A stretch of 64,000 nucleotides of DNA from positions 3,942,001-4,006,000 of the forward strand of contig NZ_CP133268.1 in NCBI RefSeq assembly GCF_030915385.1, given 5' to 3'. The notes under the pieces are model-generated. The model ran no database searches and was not told the origin of the DNA. It saw nothing but the letters and a program-made list of their open reading frames with translations. Within the stretch, counting starts at the first letter, position 1. The number at the start of each line of letters is the position of its first letter. Both the position numbers and the translations under genes were made by a program. The DNA is from Neobacillus sp. PS3-12. Lineage in GTDB: Bacteria > Bacillota > Bacilli > Bacillales > Cytobacillaceae. This document shows positions 35,182-44,235 of the stretch, piece after piece.

Positions 35182-36072
35182 TTAGCTTGTTAGGGAGGTA
35201 TCACCTATTTCATTGTCAAATTGTTTTAAAAAATCGACAAATGCGTTAACTGCAGCCAATGAAAGCGACCTTTCTCTATAAAGGATCCATGTGTTTCTTG
35301 TCAAAGGTTTATTATTCTTTTTGGGTAATTTTATTTTGTGAACGTCGTCGTCTTTTTTTAAACAAATTGATGGAAGAATGGCATAACCTAAACCCATGAG
35401 AACCATTTCTTTACAAGTATCAATTCTGTCTACCTCCATTCTCACGATAGGTGACTGGTCAAACGTTTCCTGCCACCAATTATCGATTAATGTCTTTTGG
35501 GTTTGGTCTGTTTCATAATTAATTCTTGGCAGACTTGGTAATTCCCTTATATTTTGTATTGGTTTTTTCGATACAATTAGCATAGGCTCTTGACGAAATA
35601 AATATTTTTCTTCTGGCCAGATATGATTTCCTCTGACTATACCAACGTGAACTTCTTCTTTATGAAGCAAGTGGTTAATTTCAGCGCTCCACCCAGTTTT
35701 GACATTAACTTCTACATTAGGATACTGACTTATGAATTCATTTAAAATAGCAGGAAGTTCGTATCTCGCAAAAATGCCGGAAACTCCGATTCTTAATGCT
35801 CCTCTAATTTCCTTGCCCATGTTTTGTACGAATTCTTTTGTATTCCGAAGCTGCAAGGTCATGCTTCTAGCATATTGGGCTATATATTCGCCTTGTGCTG
35901 TGAATTCTACTCCTCTTTTTCCTCTGGCAACAATCATTGTTCCGAATTCCTTTTCCAATTGCTGTAAACGATAGGTCAACGCAGGTTGAGAAATGTAAAG
36001 TTTTTCTGCGGCCTTCGTAATATTTCTCTCCTCAAAGATTGTTTGGAGAATGACCCAATCCTTCTCATCCAT
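35182..36072 (-). CDS. LysR family transcriptional regulator
   Basis: The protein has 296 residues from ATG 36072, preceded by AGGGGGAA. The N-terminal winged helix is canonical: ILQTIFEERNITKAAEKLYISQPALTYRLQQLEKEFG, then V.FTAQGE. Residues ~90-290 are the periplasmic-binding-like effector domain (LRIGVSGIFARYELPAIL). It is transcribed divergently from the tricarboxylate transporter at 36560 across a 487-bp spacer. The usual LysR logic therefore makes it the likely activator of the citrate lyase/tricarballylate genes, responding to a tricarboxylate. Confidence 0.93.
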   Translation of the reverse strand: MDEKDWVILQTIFEERNITKAAEKLYISQPALTYRLQQLEKEFGTMIVARGKRGVEFTAQGEYIAQYARSMTLQLRNTKEFVQNMGKEIRGALRIGVSGIFARYELPAILNEFISQYPNVEVNVKTGWSAEINHLLHKEEVHVGIVRGNHIWPEEKYLFRQEPMLIVSKKPIQNIRELPSLPRINYETDQTQKTLIDNWWQETFDQSPIVRMEVDRIDTCKEMVLMGLGYAILPSICLKKDDDVHKIKLPKKNNKPLTRNTWILYRERSLSLAAVNAFVDFLKQFDNEIGDTSLTS

Positions 36073-36559
36073 TGAACCAGTTCCCCCTTATTATAAGATG
36101 TATTTATCTCATTTTAGTAAATAGGCAAATTATTTCTATAATTCATACTATACTAAAATTATTTATTTTCCAATATAAAAATACAATTTATTTGGTCTTT
36201 GCTATAAAAAGGTAGTGGTTTATTTTGATGTTTTTCAGAAACAACAAAGTAAATTGTTTCTGAAAGCAAATTGTTAAGTAGTTTCTACTAATTAGAAATA
36301 CGGAAATTTGTAAAAGGTTCTTTTCCAAAGTAATGAAAGTTCTGATAATCGTTATGCTGATATTGTTTTATCTTGCATATCCAATATAAGAACTTTTTAT
36401 GTAAACATAAAAAGATTTTATGGAGATTAATAAATATTCAATATTTTTTCTATTCTTTATATTGTGATAACTTTTATATAGCGCTATTGAAAAGACTGCA
36501 GTTGACAAATCAGAAGGGGAGGAATGTAACTAGTATGAAAACAAAATGGAGGAATTATC
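36073..36559. promoter_or_regulatory. Divergent control region of the tricarboxylate locus
   Basis: This AT-rich 487-bp region lies between the LysR gene and the transporter. It includes the shared element at 36439-36477 and should contain both promoters and the LysR sites. A 64-codon frame at 36373 lacks a ribosome binding site and is not called. Confidence 0.55.
36439..36477 (+). repeat. Shared AT-rich upstream element A
   Basis: CAATATTTTTTCTATTCTTT followed by ATATTGTGATAACTTTTA. It is nearly identical (about 36 of 39 bases) to element D at 44236 upstream of the second transporter and related to elements B and C at 38071 and 38453. Confidence 0.6.
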
Positions 36560-37939
36560 ATGAATAATTTGGGCCTTAATATAGCAAATCGTATGGATCG
36601 GCTGCCTATTTCTTCACTTCACAAGAAAATTATTTTTGCTTTAGCTGTTGCTTACTTCTTTGAATTCGCAGATTTGAATACGTTTTCATACGCTTCACCC
36701 GCCTTGGTGAAACAATGGCATTTACCATTAAATATTATCGCAGCCATTAACTCCAGTGCCTTTTTCGGAATGTTTTTAGGAGCCTCTGTAGGGGGATGGC
36801 TTGGTGATAAGGCCGGCAGAAAGAAATCAATCATTATTTCACTTATTCTATTATCTGTATTCTCCGCTTTGAATGCGCTTTCTTGGGATGTTTGGTCGCT
36901 AGCTATTTCCCGCTTTGTAACAGGGATGGCTACTTCTGCTTTATTAGTTAATGCGAATACGTATATTATCGAGTTCTTTCCAAAAGCTGTTCGCGGTAAG
37001 TATCAAGGCTTGGCTGTTGCGATCGGGATCACGGGTATTCCGATTACCGGTTATGTCTCCAGTTGGGTAATACCAATGGCAGACTATGGATGGCGCCTCG
37101 TGTTTGTATGGGGAGCATTCGGGGTCTTTGCATTATTCGGTATTGTTAAAATGTTTGAATTGCCGCGTTGGTATGAAATGAGAGGACAAGTAAATAAAGC
37201 AAAAGAAACTTTAGAACAAATTGAAAGAATAGTGGCAAGAGAAAAAGGGCCCCTAGCTAAACCGGAACCAGAAGTAATGGCTGCTCCGATAACAACAGGA
37301 AAGATGTCTGATATTTTCAAGGGAATTTACCTTAAACGCACGGTCATTCTTATTAGTGTCTGGATCCTTCAAACTATTGCTTTCTACGGCTTTGGATCCT
37401 GGGTTCCAACATTATTAGTAAAACAAGGGATTGGACTTTCCCACTCCTTGCTTTACAGTACATTAATTACTTTAGGTGCACCATTAGGGTCCTTAACCGG
37501 TGCAATGATTTCTGACCGTTTTGAGAGGAAAACAAATATTATTGCCTCCTGTTTCTTCATTGCCATTGCAGTATTTTTATTCGGAGCTTCGTTAAATCCT
37601 GTGATGATTGTTGTATTCGGCTTCCTTATTAACTATATCGAAAGAACCTTCTCTTCTAACCTTTATACGTATACATCAGAACTTTATGGAACAGAGGTAC
37701 GTTCCTTTGGACAAGGGTTAACGTACGGGATCGGAAGAGCTTCCAATGTAATCGGGCCTTTTATTATTAGTTTTGTTTACACAGGCTACGGATATTTAAA
37801 TGTATTTATTTTGATTTCACTTGTTTGGGCTGCAACAGCAGTCGCAATATTCTTTGGACCAAAAACTTCTAAGCGAAGCCTGGAAGAAATCAATGGAACC
37901 CAGTCTTCGAATTCCTACTCAGCATCATCTAATCTCTAA
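36560..37939 (+). CDS. MFS transporter, probable tricarboxylate importer
   Basis: The protein has 459 residues; its ATG follows ATGGAGGAATTATC. It has twelve predicted helices with MFS loop motifs: GGWLGDKAGRKKS (between helices 2 and 3) and the related SDRFERK in the second half. The central loop lies at ~200-250. It resembles the NiaP/AAHS acid:proton symporter group. Its place at the head of citrate lyase and tricarballylate genes suggests import of citrate, aconitate or tricarballylate. This matches the role of TcuC in Salmonella, but the substrate is inferred. A second, frameshifted copy (about 80% similar) lies at 44329. A terminator follows. Confidence 0.88.
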   Translation: MNNLGLNIANRMDRLPISSLHKKIIFALAVAYFFEFADLNTFSYASPALVKQWHLPLNIIAAINSSAFFGMFLGASVGGWLGDKAGRKKSIIISLILLSVFSALNALSWDVWSLAISRFVTGMATSALLVNANTYIIEFFPKAVRGKYQGLAVAIGITGIPITGYVSSWVIPMADYGWRLVFVWGAFGVFALFGIVKMFELPRWYEMRGQVNKAKETLEQIERIVAREKGPLAKPEPEVMAAPITTGKMSDIFKGIYLKRTVILISVWILQTIAFYGFGSWVPTLLVKQGIGLSHSLLYSTLITLGAPLGSLTGAMISDRFERKTNIIASCFFIAIAVFLFGASLNPVMIVVFGFLINYIERTFSSNLYTYTSELYGTEVRSFGQGLTYGIGRASNVIGPFIISFVYTGYGYLNVFILISLVWAATAVAIFFGPKTSKRSLEEINGTQSSNSYSASSNL

Positions 37940-37970
37940 TATTGATAGTTTACTATTATGGAACCTTTAA

Positions 37971-38004
37971 AAAGAAGCTAATTCAGTTATTAGCTTCTTT
38001 TTTT
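37971..38004 (+). terminator. Terminator of the first transporter
   Basis: AGAAGCTAAT-TCAGT-TATTAGCTTCT is followed by T7, 30 bp after the stop codon. Confidence 0.85.
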
Positions 38005-38036
38005 CTGGAAATTCAAATCAGAAGACACATCATTTA

Positions 38037-38112
38037 TCATAAAAATTTTCAATGAACTTATATAAATTATTGATATTTTTTTTATTATAAAAATTATAAT
38101 ATGCTTATTTTA
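38037..38112 (+). repeat. 76-bp upstream repeat B
   Basis: The segment starting TCATAAAAATTTTCAATGAA is ~85% identical over 76 bp to repeat C at 38419. Its second half belongs to the same family as elements A and D. It lies immediately upstream of the 53-residue gene and probably carries its promoter. Confidence 0.65.
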
Positions 38113-38157
38113 AAGGATCTTCATCATACAAGGACCAATTAAATGGAGGGGATATCA

Positions 38158-38319
38158 ATGTGGATTATCACTGTTTATTCAAACGATAAAGGCATTACAA
38201 TATATGAATTTGACACCGAAAAGGAAGCAAGAGAAGCCTTAAAGGATGTTAAGGGTTATAAAATTCTTTCAGAAATTATTTATTTAAATGAACCAACTCC
38301 AGCTTTGGTAGCTGTTTAA
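38158..38319 (+). CDS. 53-residue hypothetical protein
   Basis: The ATG follows GGAGGGGATATCA. The sequence MWIITVYSNDKGITIYEFDT, then EKEAREALKDVKGYKILSEI and a short tail, predicts a small beta-alpha-beta protein. It is soluble, acidic and lacks cysteine motifs. It sits between the transporter and citrate lyase genes with its own shared-type upstream repeat and its own terminator. It is therefore probably expressed with the regulon. No family name is known to me. Confidence 0.7.
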   Translation: MWIITVYSNDKGITIYEFDTEKEAREALKDVKGYKILSEIIYLNEPTPALVAV

Positions 38320-38363
38320 TATTTTTGTGGATGGATAGAGCTTTCAACAAATGGTTTACGGAC

Positions 38364-38394
38364 CAAGCTTTAGGGATCAACCTAAAGCTTTTTT
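38364..38394 (+). terminator. Terminator of the 53-residue gene
   Basis: AAGCTTTAGG-GATCAA-CCTAAAGCTT forms a perfect 10-bp stem followed by T6. Confidence 0.88.
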
Positions 38395-38418
38395 GCGTCG
38401 TTTTTAAAGACCTTGTTA

Positions 38419-38494
38419 TCATAAAATTTTTCAATGAACTTATATAAATTTCCAATATTTTTTTTATTGTAAAAACTATAATATGATCATTTTG
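38419..38494 (+). repeat. 76-bp upstream repeat C
   Basis: A near copy of repeat B (38037), with about 11 mismatches in 76 bp, placed ~165 bp upstream of citC. It probably carries the citrate lyase promoter and a common regulator site. Confidence 0.65.
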
Positions 38495-38572
38495 TAACCA
38501 GCAAACGGGACAGCTGCTCTCGATGCCAGCATGCTAGGAGAAAACTGAGAATTCTAGAAGGAGGCACGCATA

Positions 38573-38626
38573 TTGAATCTTAAAGAAAAGGTATTGCAGC
38601 TTTATAGGAGTTTAAATCAAAAGTAG
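38573..38626 (+). CDS. 17-codon leader ORF before citC
   Basis: A TTG start follows AGAAGGAGGCACGCA, one of the best ribosome binding sites in the region. It opens MNLKEKVLQLYRSLNQK and stops 35 bp before citC. It may be a leader peptide coupling translation to the operon, or the stub of a deleted gene. Confidence 0.4.
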   Translation: MNLKEKVLQLYRSLNQK

Positions 38627-38660
38627 TAACGAAAATCTAACAAACAATGGTGAACATGAT

Positions 38661-39728
38661 ATGTGGTCTTTCAACTTAACTGAAAAGATTGTAAACCTTC
38701 AATCGCATGTAGAAATGGATCAGCTGGAGGAATTTATCGAGAAACAGAATTTATCTCTGGATCGGGATGTTGAATATACAATTGCTATATTTGATGGTCA
38801 AAAGATAGTGGCTACAGGTTCCTTTGGTGGAAGAATTCTAAAATGCATTGCTGTCGATGAGGACTATAAGAACATGGGGTTGTCTGCAAAACTTGTCACC
38901 CATCTTGTCCACGAGGCCTATTCAAGAGGAAAATCACACCTCTTTATCTATACAATGCCGGAAAACAAGACAATATTCTCTCACTTGGGGTTTTATTCAG
39001 TCGCCGAAGTTCCTTCAAAGGTCGTTCTATTGGAAAACCGCCCTGCGGGGATTAAAAACTACTTGAAACAAATCATCCGAGAAAAAGAAGAAGTTATCCC
39101 TGATGCAGGGAGCAAGAATCGTGCAGGAGCTGTCATAGTAAATTGCAATCCGTTTACTTTAGGGCATCAGTACCTGATCGAGTATGCAGCGTCCAAATGC
39201 GAAACGCTCCATATTTTTATTCTTGACGAGGACAAGTCAAGTTTTCCTTCAGCAGTAAGATACAGGCTTGTAAAAGAAGGAGTTAAACACTTGGATAATG
39301 TTGTTCTTCATTCTGGAAAGGATTATATCATATCGGATGCAACTTTCCCATCCTACTTTATCAAAGAGTTCCATGATGTGGTCGAAACCCATGCGTGGCT
39401 GGACATAGACATATTTGGACGCTGTATTGCTCCGGCACTTGGAATTAAAAAAAGGTTTGTTGGTGAGGAACCTTACTGCAAGGTTACATCAAGGTATAAC
39501 TCGATTATGCAAGAAATCCTCCCTGCCCATGATATTGAGGTTCAGGTTATTCCAAGGATGTTATATGAAAAGGAACCGATTAGCGCTTCAAGAGTAAGGG
39601 AACTGATCCATGCAGGGAAGCTTGACGAAGTGAAGAAGCTGGTTCCCGAAACAACGTATCAATTTCTTTTATCCCCTGACGCAGAGGAGATTATCAAGCG
39701 GATTATGAAAGGCCATAAACGACATTAA
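38661..39728 (+). CDS. citC: [Citrate (pro-3S)-lyase] ligase
   Basis: The protein has 355 residues. CitC acetylates the phosphoribosyl-dephospho-CoA thiol of the lyase acyl carrier protein with acetate and ATP, switching citrate lyase on. Residues ~20-135 form a GNAT-like domain (IAVDEDYKNMGLSAKLVTHLV). The nucleotidyltransferase part begins VIVNCNPFTLGHQYLIEYAA (~158-178), with the T/HxGH-type nucleotide motif, and ends with ISASRVREL. The ribosome binding site is modest (GGTGAAC). It is the first gene of citC-D-E-F-X, in the usual citrate lyase order. Confidence 0.95.
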   Translation: MWSFNLTEKIVNLQSHVEMDQLEEFIEKQNLSLDRDVEYTIAIFDGQKIVATGSFGGRILKCIAVDEDYKNMGLSAKLVTHLVHEAYSRGKSHLFIYTMPENKTIFSHLGFYSVAEVPSKVVLLENRPAGIKNYLKQIIREKEEVIPDAGSKNRAGAVIVNCNPFTLGHQYLIEYAASKCETLHIFILDEDKSSFPSAVRYRLVKEGVKHLDNVVLHSGKDYIISDATFPSYFIKEFHDVVETHAWLDIDIFGRCIAPALGIKKRFVGEEPYCKVTSRYNSIMQEILPAHDIEVQVIPRMLYEKEPISASRVRELIHAGKLDEVKKLVPETTYQFLLSPDAEEIIKRIMKGHKRH

Positions 39729-39744
39729 TGGAGGTTGAAGAAAA

Positions 39745-40059
39745 ATGTTGATGTTGCCAGAAAAAATAAAAGTTTTGGATGTAGGAATTGCAGGGACGCT
39801 TGAGTCAAGCGATATCACCATTCATATTGAAAAAAATGAAGGTAAAGGAATCGAACTTGAACTCAAAAGCACTGTCGCTAATCAGTTTGGTAAACAAATT
39901 AAAAAGGTGATTCTAGAGACATTATTAGAGTTAGGGGTAGAGAATGCATTAGTCCTGGCGAATGATAAAGGGGCTTTAGATTGCACCATCCGGGCTAGAG
40001 TTAGGACGGCAGTAAGCAGGGCCGCCCATCAAAATTGTTTCCCCTGGGGGGTGAAATAA
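39745..40059 (+). CDS. citD: Citrate lyase acyl carrier protein (gamma)
   Basis: The protein has 104 residues; its ATG follows ATGGAGG. It carries the 2'-(5''-phosphoribosyl)-3'-dephospho-CoA prosthetic group on a serine. The family motif AGTLESSD is present at ~16-23, and the Ser after the Glu (S21) aligns with the modified S14 of Klebsiella CitD. It is directly followed by citE with no gap. Confidence 0.95.
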   Translation: MLMLPEKIKVLDVGIAGTLESSDITIHIEKNEGKGIELELKSTVANQFGKQIKKVILETLLELGVENALVLANDKGALDCTIRARVRTAVSRAAHQNCFPWGVK

Positions 40060-40956
40060 GTGGGCCGACTGAGAAGGAGTATGTTGTATGTACCAGGAAA
40101 CAATCCAGGGATGATTAGGGACGCTCATATCTATGGATCGGACGCCATCATGTTTGACTTGGAAGATTCAGTTTCCCTTAATGAAAAAGACGCAGCGAGA
40201 CTTTTAGTCTATGAAGCGCTGAGAACTTGTGATTTTGGACGAACGGAAGTTGTGGTCCGCGTAAATGGTTTACATACACCTTATGGCAGAGCTGATTTTG
40301 AAGCTATGGTCAGAGCAATGCCAGATGTGATCCGACTGCCTAAAACCGAGACACCAGAAGATGTAGTGGAAGCTGATCAATTAATTACACAGATTGAAAA
40401 GGAAAATGGCATCGAACTGGGGACCATCAAACTTATTGCGGCTGTTGAAAGCGCTTTGGGAGTTATTAATGCTTATAAAATTGCAAAGGCGAGTTCGCGG
40501 CTTATTGGAATTGCAATAGGAGCTGAGGATTTTGTAACTGACCTAAAAACCACAAGGTCCCCAGATGGGATTGAATTACTCGCTGCAAGGAGTCAAATCC
40601 TCTTTGCGGCACGGGCTGCAGGAATAGATGCCTTGGATACTGTTTTTTCCGATGTGAATGATGAAGAAGGATTTATCCGCGAAGTTAGACTTATCAAACA
40701 ACTGGGGTTTGATGGGAAATCCCTTATTAATCCACGCCAAATTAATATTTTGCATCATATCTATGCACCAACGGAAGAGGAAATTCAGAAATCCATTCGG
40801 GTTATCGAAGCAGCGAAGGAAGCGGAGAAAAGAGGATCGGGTGTTATTAGCATGGACGGTAAAATGGTTGACAAGCCCATCATCGAAAGAGCATATCGTG
40901 TCCTTGAACTGGCTGATGCTGTATATAGAGAAAGTATAGAGGAGGTGTGGCAATAA
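40060..40956 (+). CDS. citE: Citrate lyase beta subunit
   Basis: The protein has 298 residues from a GTG start immediately after the citD stop, with GGGGGGTGAAATA as its site. CitE cleaves citryl-ACP to acetyl-ACP and oxaloacetate. The HpcH/HpaI TIM-barrel signature is clear: RSMLYVPGNNPGM, MFDLEDSV (Mg-binding Glu/Asp), RVNGLHTPYG, AAVESALGVINAY, GAEDF, and INPRQINILH. The normal length is kept. It overlaps citF at TAATG. Confidence 0.96.
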   Translation: MGRLRRSMLYVPGNNPGMIRDAHIYGSDAIMFDLEDSVSLNEKDAARLLVYEALRTCDFGRTEVVVRVNGLHTPYGRADFEAMVRAMPDVIRLPKTETPEDVVEADQLITQIEKENGIELGTIKLIAAVESALGVINAYKIAKASSRLIGIAIGAEDFVTDLKTTRSPDGIELLAARSQILFAARAAGIDALDTVFSDVNDEEGFIREVRLIKQLGFDGKSLINPRQINILHHIYAPTEEEIQKSIRVIEAAKEAEKRGSGVISMDGKMVDKPIIERAYRVLELADAVYRESIEEVWQ

Positions 40957-42506
40957 TGTTTAATAGAGTTGGACGGAATAAACCGGTAGAGATTTTTGGA
41001 CTCGGAGCATTGCCACTGTTTGATTCAAATGGATTGGTGAAAAATACACAGCGTTCTAAAGACCGCCTTAAGAATCCTGATCGAAATAAAATCCTTGATT
41101 CTATTGAAACAGCGATTCGTGAAACAGGCTTAAAAGATGGGATGACGATTTCCTTCCATCATCATTTTCGAAATGGTGATTATATCATTAATATGGTTCT
41201 GAATGCCATTTCACGTATGGGAATTAAGGATCTTGTTTTAGCACCAAGCTCTCTTTCGGGCATCCATGCACCATTGATTCATCATATCAAAAGAGGAGTG
41301 ATTCGGAGGATTGAGACAAGCGGACTGCGAGGTGAATTGGCTGATGCTATTTCAAACGGCTTGATGGACATACCCATTGTGATCAATTCTCATGGCGGCA
41401 GAGCCAGGGCGATCACCTCAGGAGAATTGCCAATTGATGTTGCCTTTTTAGGTGTGCCATCCTGCGACCCTGCCGGCAATGCAAATGGATATGCAAGGGA
41501 CAATTCAGCGGCAGCAGAGTGCGGTTCATTGGGATATGCCAAGGTGGATGCCCAACATGCTAAAAAAGTAGTTTTAATCACGGATCATTTGGTCGAATAT
41601 CCTAATACACCTTTCGCTATACCTGAGTCTCAGGTTGATTATATCGTGGTTGTGGATTCAATCGGTGATCCAAAAGGAATTATGTCGGGAGCAACCCGTT
41701 TTACCAAGAATCCCAAAGATTTGCTAATCGCTCAGAATGTAGCCGAAGTTATAGCTGCTTCAGGCTATTTCATAGACGGATTTTCACTGCAAACAGGATC
41801 AGGCGGAGCTTCTCTGGCTGCAACAAGATTTTTAAGAGAAAAGATGATTGAGAGAAATATTAAAGCGAGCTTTGCGTTGGGCGGGATTACAGGTCAGATT
41901 GTTGCTCTCCATGAGGAAGGACTAATTAAAAGATTACTAGATGTACAAGGCTTTGACCTTAAAGCGGACGAATCGCTAAAAAATAATCGCTTCCACCAAC
42001 AGATTGATGCTGAGTATTATGCAAGTCCTGATAATCCGGGAAGTGCAGTAAATCAATTAGACATAACAGTGTTAAGCGCATTAGAAGTCGATCTTGATTT
42101 TAATGTGAACGTCATCACTGGGTCTGACGGTGTCATTCGCGGTGCTTCAGGCGGACACTGTGATTCAGCTGCAGGTGCAGCCTGCTCAATTATTGTCGCT
42201 CCACTCATTAGGGGCAGGATGCCAACTATTCTCGATAGGGTGCATACGGTAGTCACCCCGGGCTGCTCTATTGATGTATTGGTTACCGACCAAGGGATTG
42301 CTGTGAATCCTCGAAGGCAGGATTTGTATCATAACCTAAAAAAAGCAAATCTGCCGGTTATATCCATTGAAGTACTCAAGGCAAAAGCCAATCAAATAGT
42401 CGGAATTCCAGAACCAATCAAGGTTGAAGATAAGATTGTCGGTGTGGTTAAGTATCGGGATGGCTCAGTGATTGATGTGATTCACCAGGTAAAGAAGGAG
42501 TATTGA
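40956..42506 (+). CDS. citF: Citrate lyase alpha subunit
   Basis: The protein has 516 residues from ATG 40956, which overlaps the citE stop and follows GAGGAGG. CitF is the citrate:acetyl-ACP transferase that exchanges acetate for citrate on CitD. The CoA-transferase-like sequence includes TISFHHHFRNGDYIIN, SSLSGIHAPLIHHIK, GEASLAATRFLRE-like and SGGHCDSAAGA. It ends at the citX start in a coupled arrangement. Confidence 0.95.
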   Translation: MFNRVGRNKPVEIFGLGALPLFDSNGLVKNTQRSKDRLKNPDRNKILDSIETAIRETGLKDGMTISFHHHFRNGDYIINMVLNAISRMGIKDLVLAPSSLSGIHAPLIHHIKRGVIRRIETSGLRGELADAISNGLMDIPIVINSHGGRARAITSGELPIDVAFLGVPSCDPAGNANGYARDNSAAAECGSLGYAKVDAQHAKKVVLITDHLVEYPNTPFAIPESQVDYIVVVDSIGDPKGIMSGATRFTKNPKDLLIAQNVAEVIAASGYFIDGFSLQTGSGGASLAATRFLREKMIERNIKASFALGGITGQIVALHEEGLIKRLLDVQGFDLKADESLKNNRFHQQIDAEYYASPDNPGSAVNQLDITVLSALEVDLDFNVNVITGSDGVIRGASGGHCDSAAGAACSIIVAPLIRGRMPTILDRVHTVVTPGCSIDVLVTDQGIAVNPRRQDLYHNLKKANLPVISIEVLKAKANQIVGIPEPIKVEDKIVGVVKYRDGSVIDVIHQVKKEY

Positions 42507-42508
42507 AG

Positions 42509-43039
42509 ATGACTGCAACCCATCAAATAACGCTTGAGCAATTATTAGAGGCTCGTGAGCTTAGGGCAGCCCATCAGAAGGAATTAATTGAGAAATACAG
42601 ATTGCCATTGGTATCATTCACAGTGAATATGCCAGGTGCGAGCAAGAAAACGCCAGACAGCTCCATTATTTTTCGTGAGGGCTGCAATGCACTGGTGAAA
42701 AGACTCAAGGAGACCGACTGCGTATTGGAGTATTACGTTTCTAAAGATCCAGATACTGGATTTGAGGCGTTCTTTGTGGTGAAAACCGATGAACTGTCTT
42801 TAAAAGCACTTATGCTTGAGATTGAGAATGACCATTCACTTGGCCGGCTGTTTGATTTAGATGTCATTGGGATTGATGGAATGCCTATTTCCAGGGAAAC
42901 CTTAGGTAATTTAAAACGTAAATGCCTGCTCTGTAAACAGGATGCCCATATTTGCGGGCGGAACGGAGGACATACAACAGAGGCACTCATTGAGAAGATC
43001 CATAGTATGGTTGATTCTTATATAAAAATTATCACTTAA
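42509..43039 (+). CDS. citX: Holo-citrate lyase ACP synthase
   Basis: The protein has 176 residues from ATG 42509 after AAGGAG. CitX transfers the triphosphoribosyl-dephospho-CoA precursor onto apo-CitD. Recognisable family features are LLEARELRAAHQKEL, VSFTVNMPGASKK, LFDLDVIGIDG and the cysteine/histidine motif RKCLLCKQDAHICGR near the C-terminus. It is the last gene of the tightly packed citC-X block; citG follows after 100 bp. Confidence 0.94.
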   Translation: MTATHQITLEQLLEARELRAAHQKELIEKYRLPLVSFTVNMPGASKKTPDSSIIFREGCNALVKRLKETDCVLEYYVSKDPDTGFEAFFVVKTDELSLKALMLEIENDHSLGRLFDLDVIGIDGMPISRETLGNLKRKCLLCKQDAHICGRNGGHTTEALIEKIHSMVDSYIKIIT

Positions 43040-43044
43040 ATTAG

Positions 43045-43100
43045 ATATGAAGGCCAAACTCCGATAATCCTCTAGGAAAATTATGGGGTTTGGTCATATT
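43045..43100 (+). other. Imperfect hairpin between citX and citG
   Basis: GGCCAAACTCC can pair with GGGGTTTGGTC across a ~20-base loop. No T-run follows, so it may be a processing or attenuation element rather than a terminator. Confidence 0.35.
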
Positions 43101-43141
43101 AATAGTATGTTTGCAAGCTTGAAAGGAGAAATAGATTAAAC

Positions 43142-44050
43142 ATGGATGAATCTTGGATGCAAACTATTTCGCAAAAAGCGCTGCGTGCTTTACTTTATGA
43201 GGTTTCAGCAAGCCCCAAACCCGGGCTTGTAGACAGATTCAACCAAGGGGCACATTCCGATATGGATTTCTTTACGTTTATAGATAGTAGTTCTACACTG
43301 AGTAACTATTTCACTTACTGTGTTGCGGAAGGCGTAAAGTACTCGGGGAAAAATCCTGAAGAACTGTTTCAAACCTTAAGAGGCCTTGGGATTAATGCTG
43401 AAAAAGAGATGTTTGAGGCAACGGATGGTGTAAATACTCATAAGGGCCTGATTTTTTCTTTAGGTGTCATTTGTGCCGCAGCTTCTTGCACCATCATTGA
43501 AAAAGAATCCGAAGGTGTGGAGATCGAGATGATCTGTGAAAAGGTTTCTCTAATGACGCAGGGGTTGTGTTTAAGGGAACTAACTTTTATGAACAAGTCC
43601 GAAGGCCTTTCTTACGGGGAAAAACTATTTCTGAAATATGGTCTGAGGGGTATACGTGGAGAAGTAGAAAGCGGTTTTGCTACCGTGCGCAATTACTCTC
43701 TTCCTGTACTAAGGAAATTAAAATCTTTAAAATCCTTTCATATCAACGATATTCTGGTGCAGATACTCCTTCATCTAATGGCGGTAAACGAGGATACCAA
43801 TATCGTTGCAAGACATGATTTAAAAACGTTGGAATATGTTCAATGTTATGCCCAACAGGTACTGGATCTAGGAGGTATGTTAACACCAAAAGGTATGGAG
43901 ATGGTGTTTGAAATGGACAAGGAATTTATTCGAAGAAACATCAGTCCGGGAGGATCAGCAGATCTTTTGGCAGTAACCGTTATGTTGGACCTTCTGTTAC
44001 AGGGATTACCTTTTTCTGGTTCGAGTATCCAGCGAAATTGTGTGGTATAA
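43142..44050 (+). CDS. citG: Triphosphoribosyl-dephospho-CoA synthase
   Basis: The protein has 302 residues; its ATG follows AAAGGAG. CitG makes 2'-(5''-triphosphoribosyl)-3'-dephospho-CoA from dephospho-CoA and ATP, the substrate of CitX. The family signatures ALLYEVSASPKPGLVDRFNQGAH, GVNTHKGLIFSLG and SPGGSADLLAVTVML are intact. It completes the set needed to build active citrate lyase. Confidence 0.94.
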   Translation: MDESWMQTISQKALRALLYEVSASPKPGLVDRFNQGAHSDMDFFTFIDSSSTLSNYFTYCVAEGVKYSGKNPEELFQTLRGLGINAEKEMFEATDGVNTHKGLIFSLGVICAAASCTIIEKESEGVEIEMICEKVSLMTQGLCLRELTFMNKSEGLSYGEKLFLKYGLRGIRGEVESGFATVRNYSLPVLRKLKSLKSFHINDILVQILLHLMAVNEDTNIVARHDLKTLEYVQCYAQQVLDLGGMLTPKGMEMVFEMDKEFIRRNISPGGSADLLAVTVMLDLLLQGLPFSGSSIQRNCVV

Positions 44051-44058
44051 ATAAAAAA

Positions 44059-44089
44059 GTATGATGTTATTACCTACGTTAAATCATAC
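44059..44089 (+). terminator. Weak hairpin after citG
   Basis: GTATGAT and ATCATAC pair around a 17-base loop; only a poor T-run follows (CATATTTATT). It is a possible weak terminator. Confidence 0.35.
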
Positions 44090-44235
44090 GCATATTTATT
44101 AAAAATTTTCAATCTTCCAAATTTAATTTATTCTTTATTTTATTTTAAATTAGTAATTCAAGAATCCTTTTATCTAAACAGTATATAAATTTTTTTCTTT
44201 ATCATAAAAGGTATTTATGATTGTTAATAAACAAT

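Larger units (their letters stand above)
38320..38660. promoter_or_regulatory. Leader region of the citrate lyase operon
   Basis: The region contains a terminator, repeat C and a 17-codon ORF with a strong ribosome binding site. The AGCTGCTCTCGATGCCAGCATGCT stretch at ~38512 could fold weakly. Confidence 0.5.

Noticed and set aside
36373-36567. 64-codon frame before the first transporter
   Set aside because: It lies in the divergent control region, has no ribosome binding site and overlaps the true start.
40576-40953. Minus-strand frame inside citE and many similar antisense frames in hsd, cit, tcu and fru genes
   Set aside because: They are shadows of well-supported genes on the other strand.
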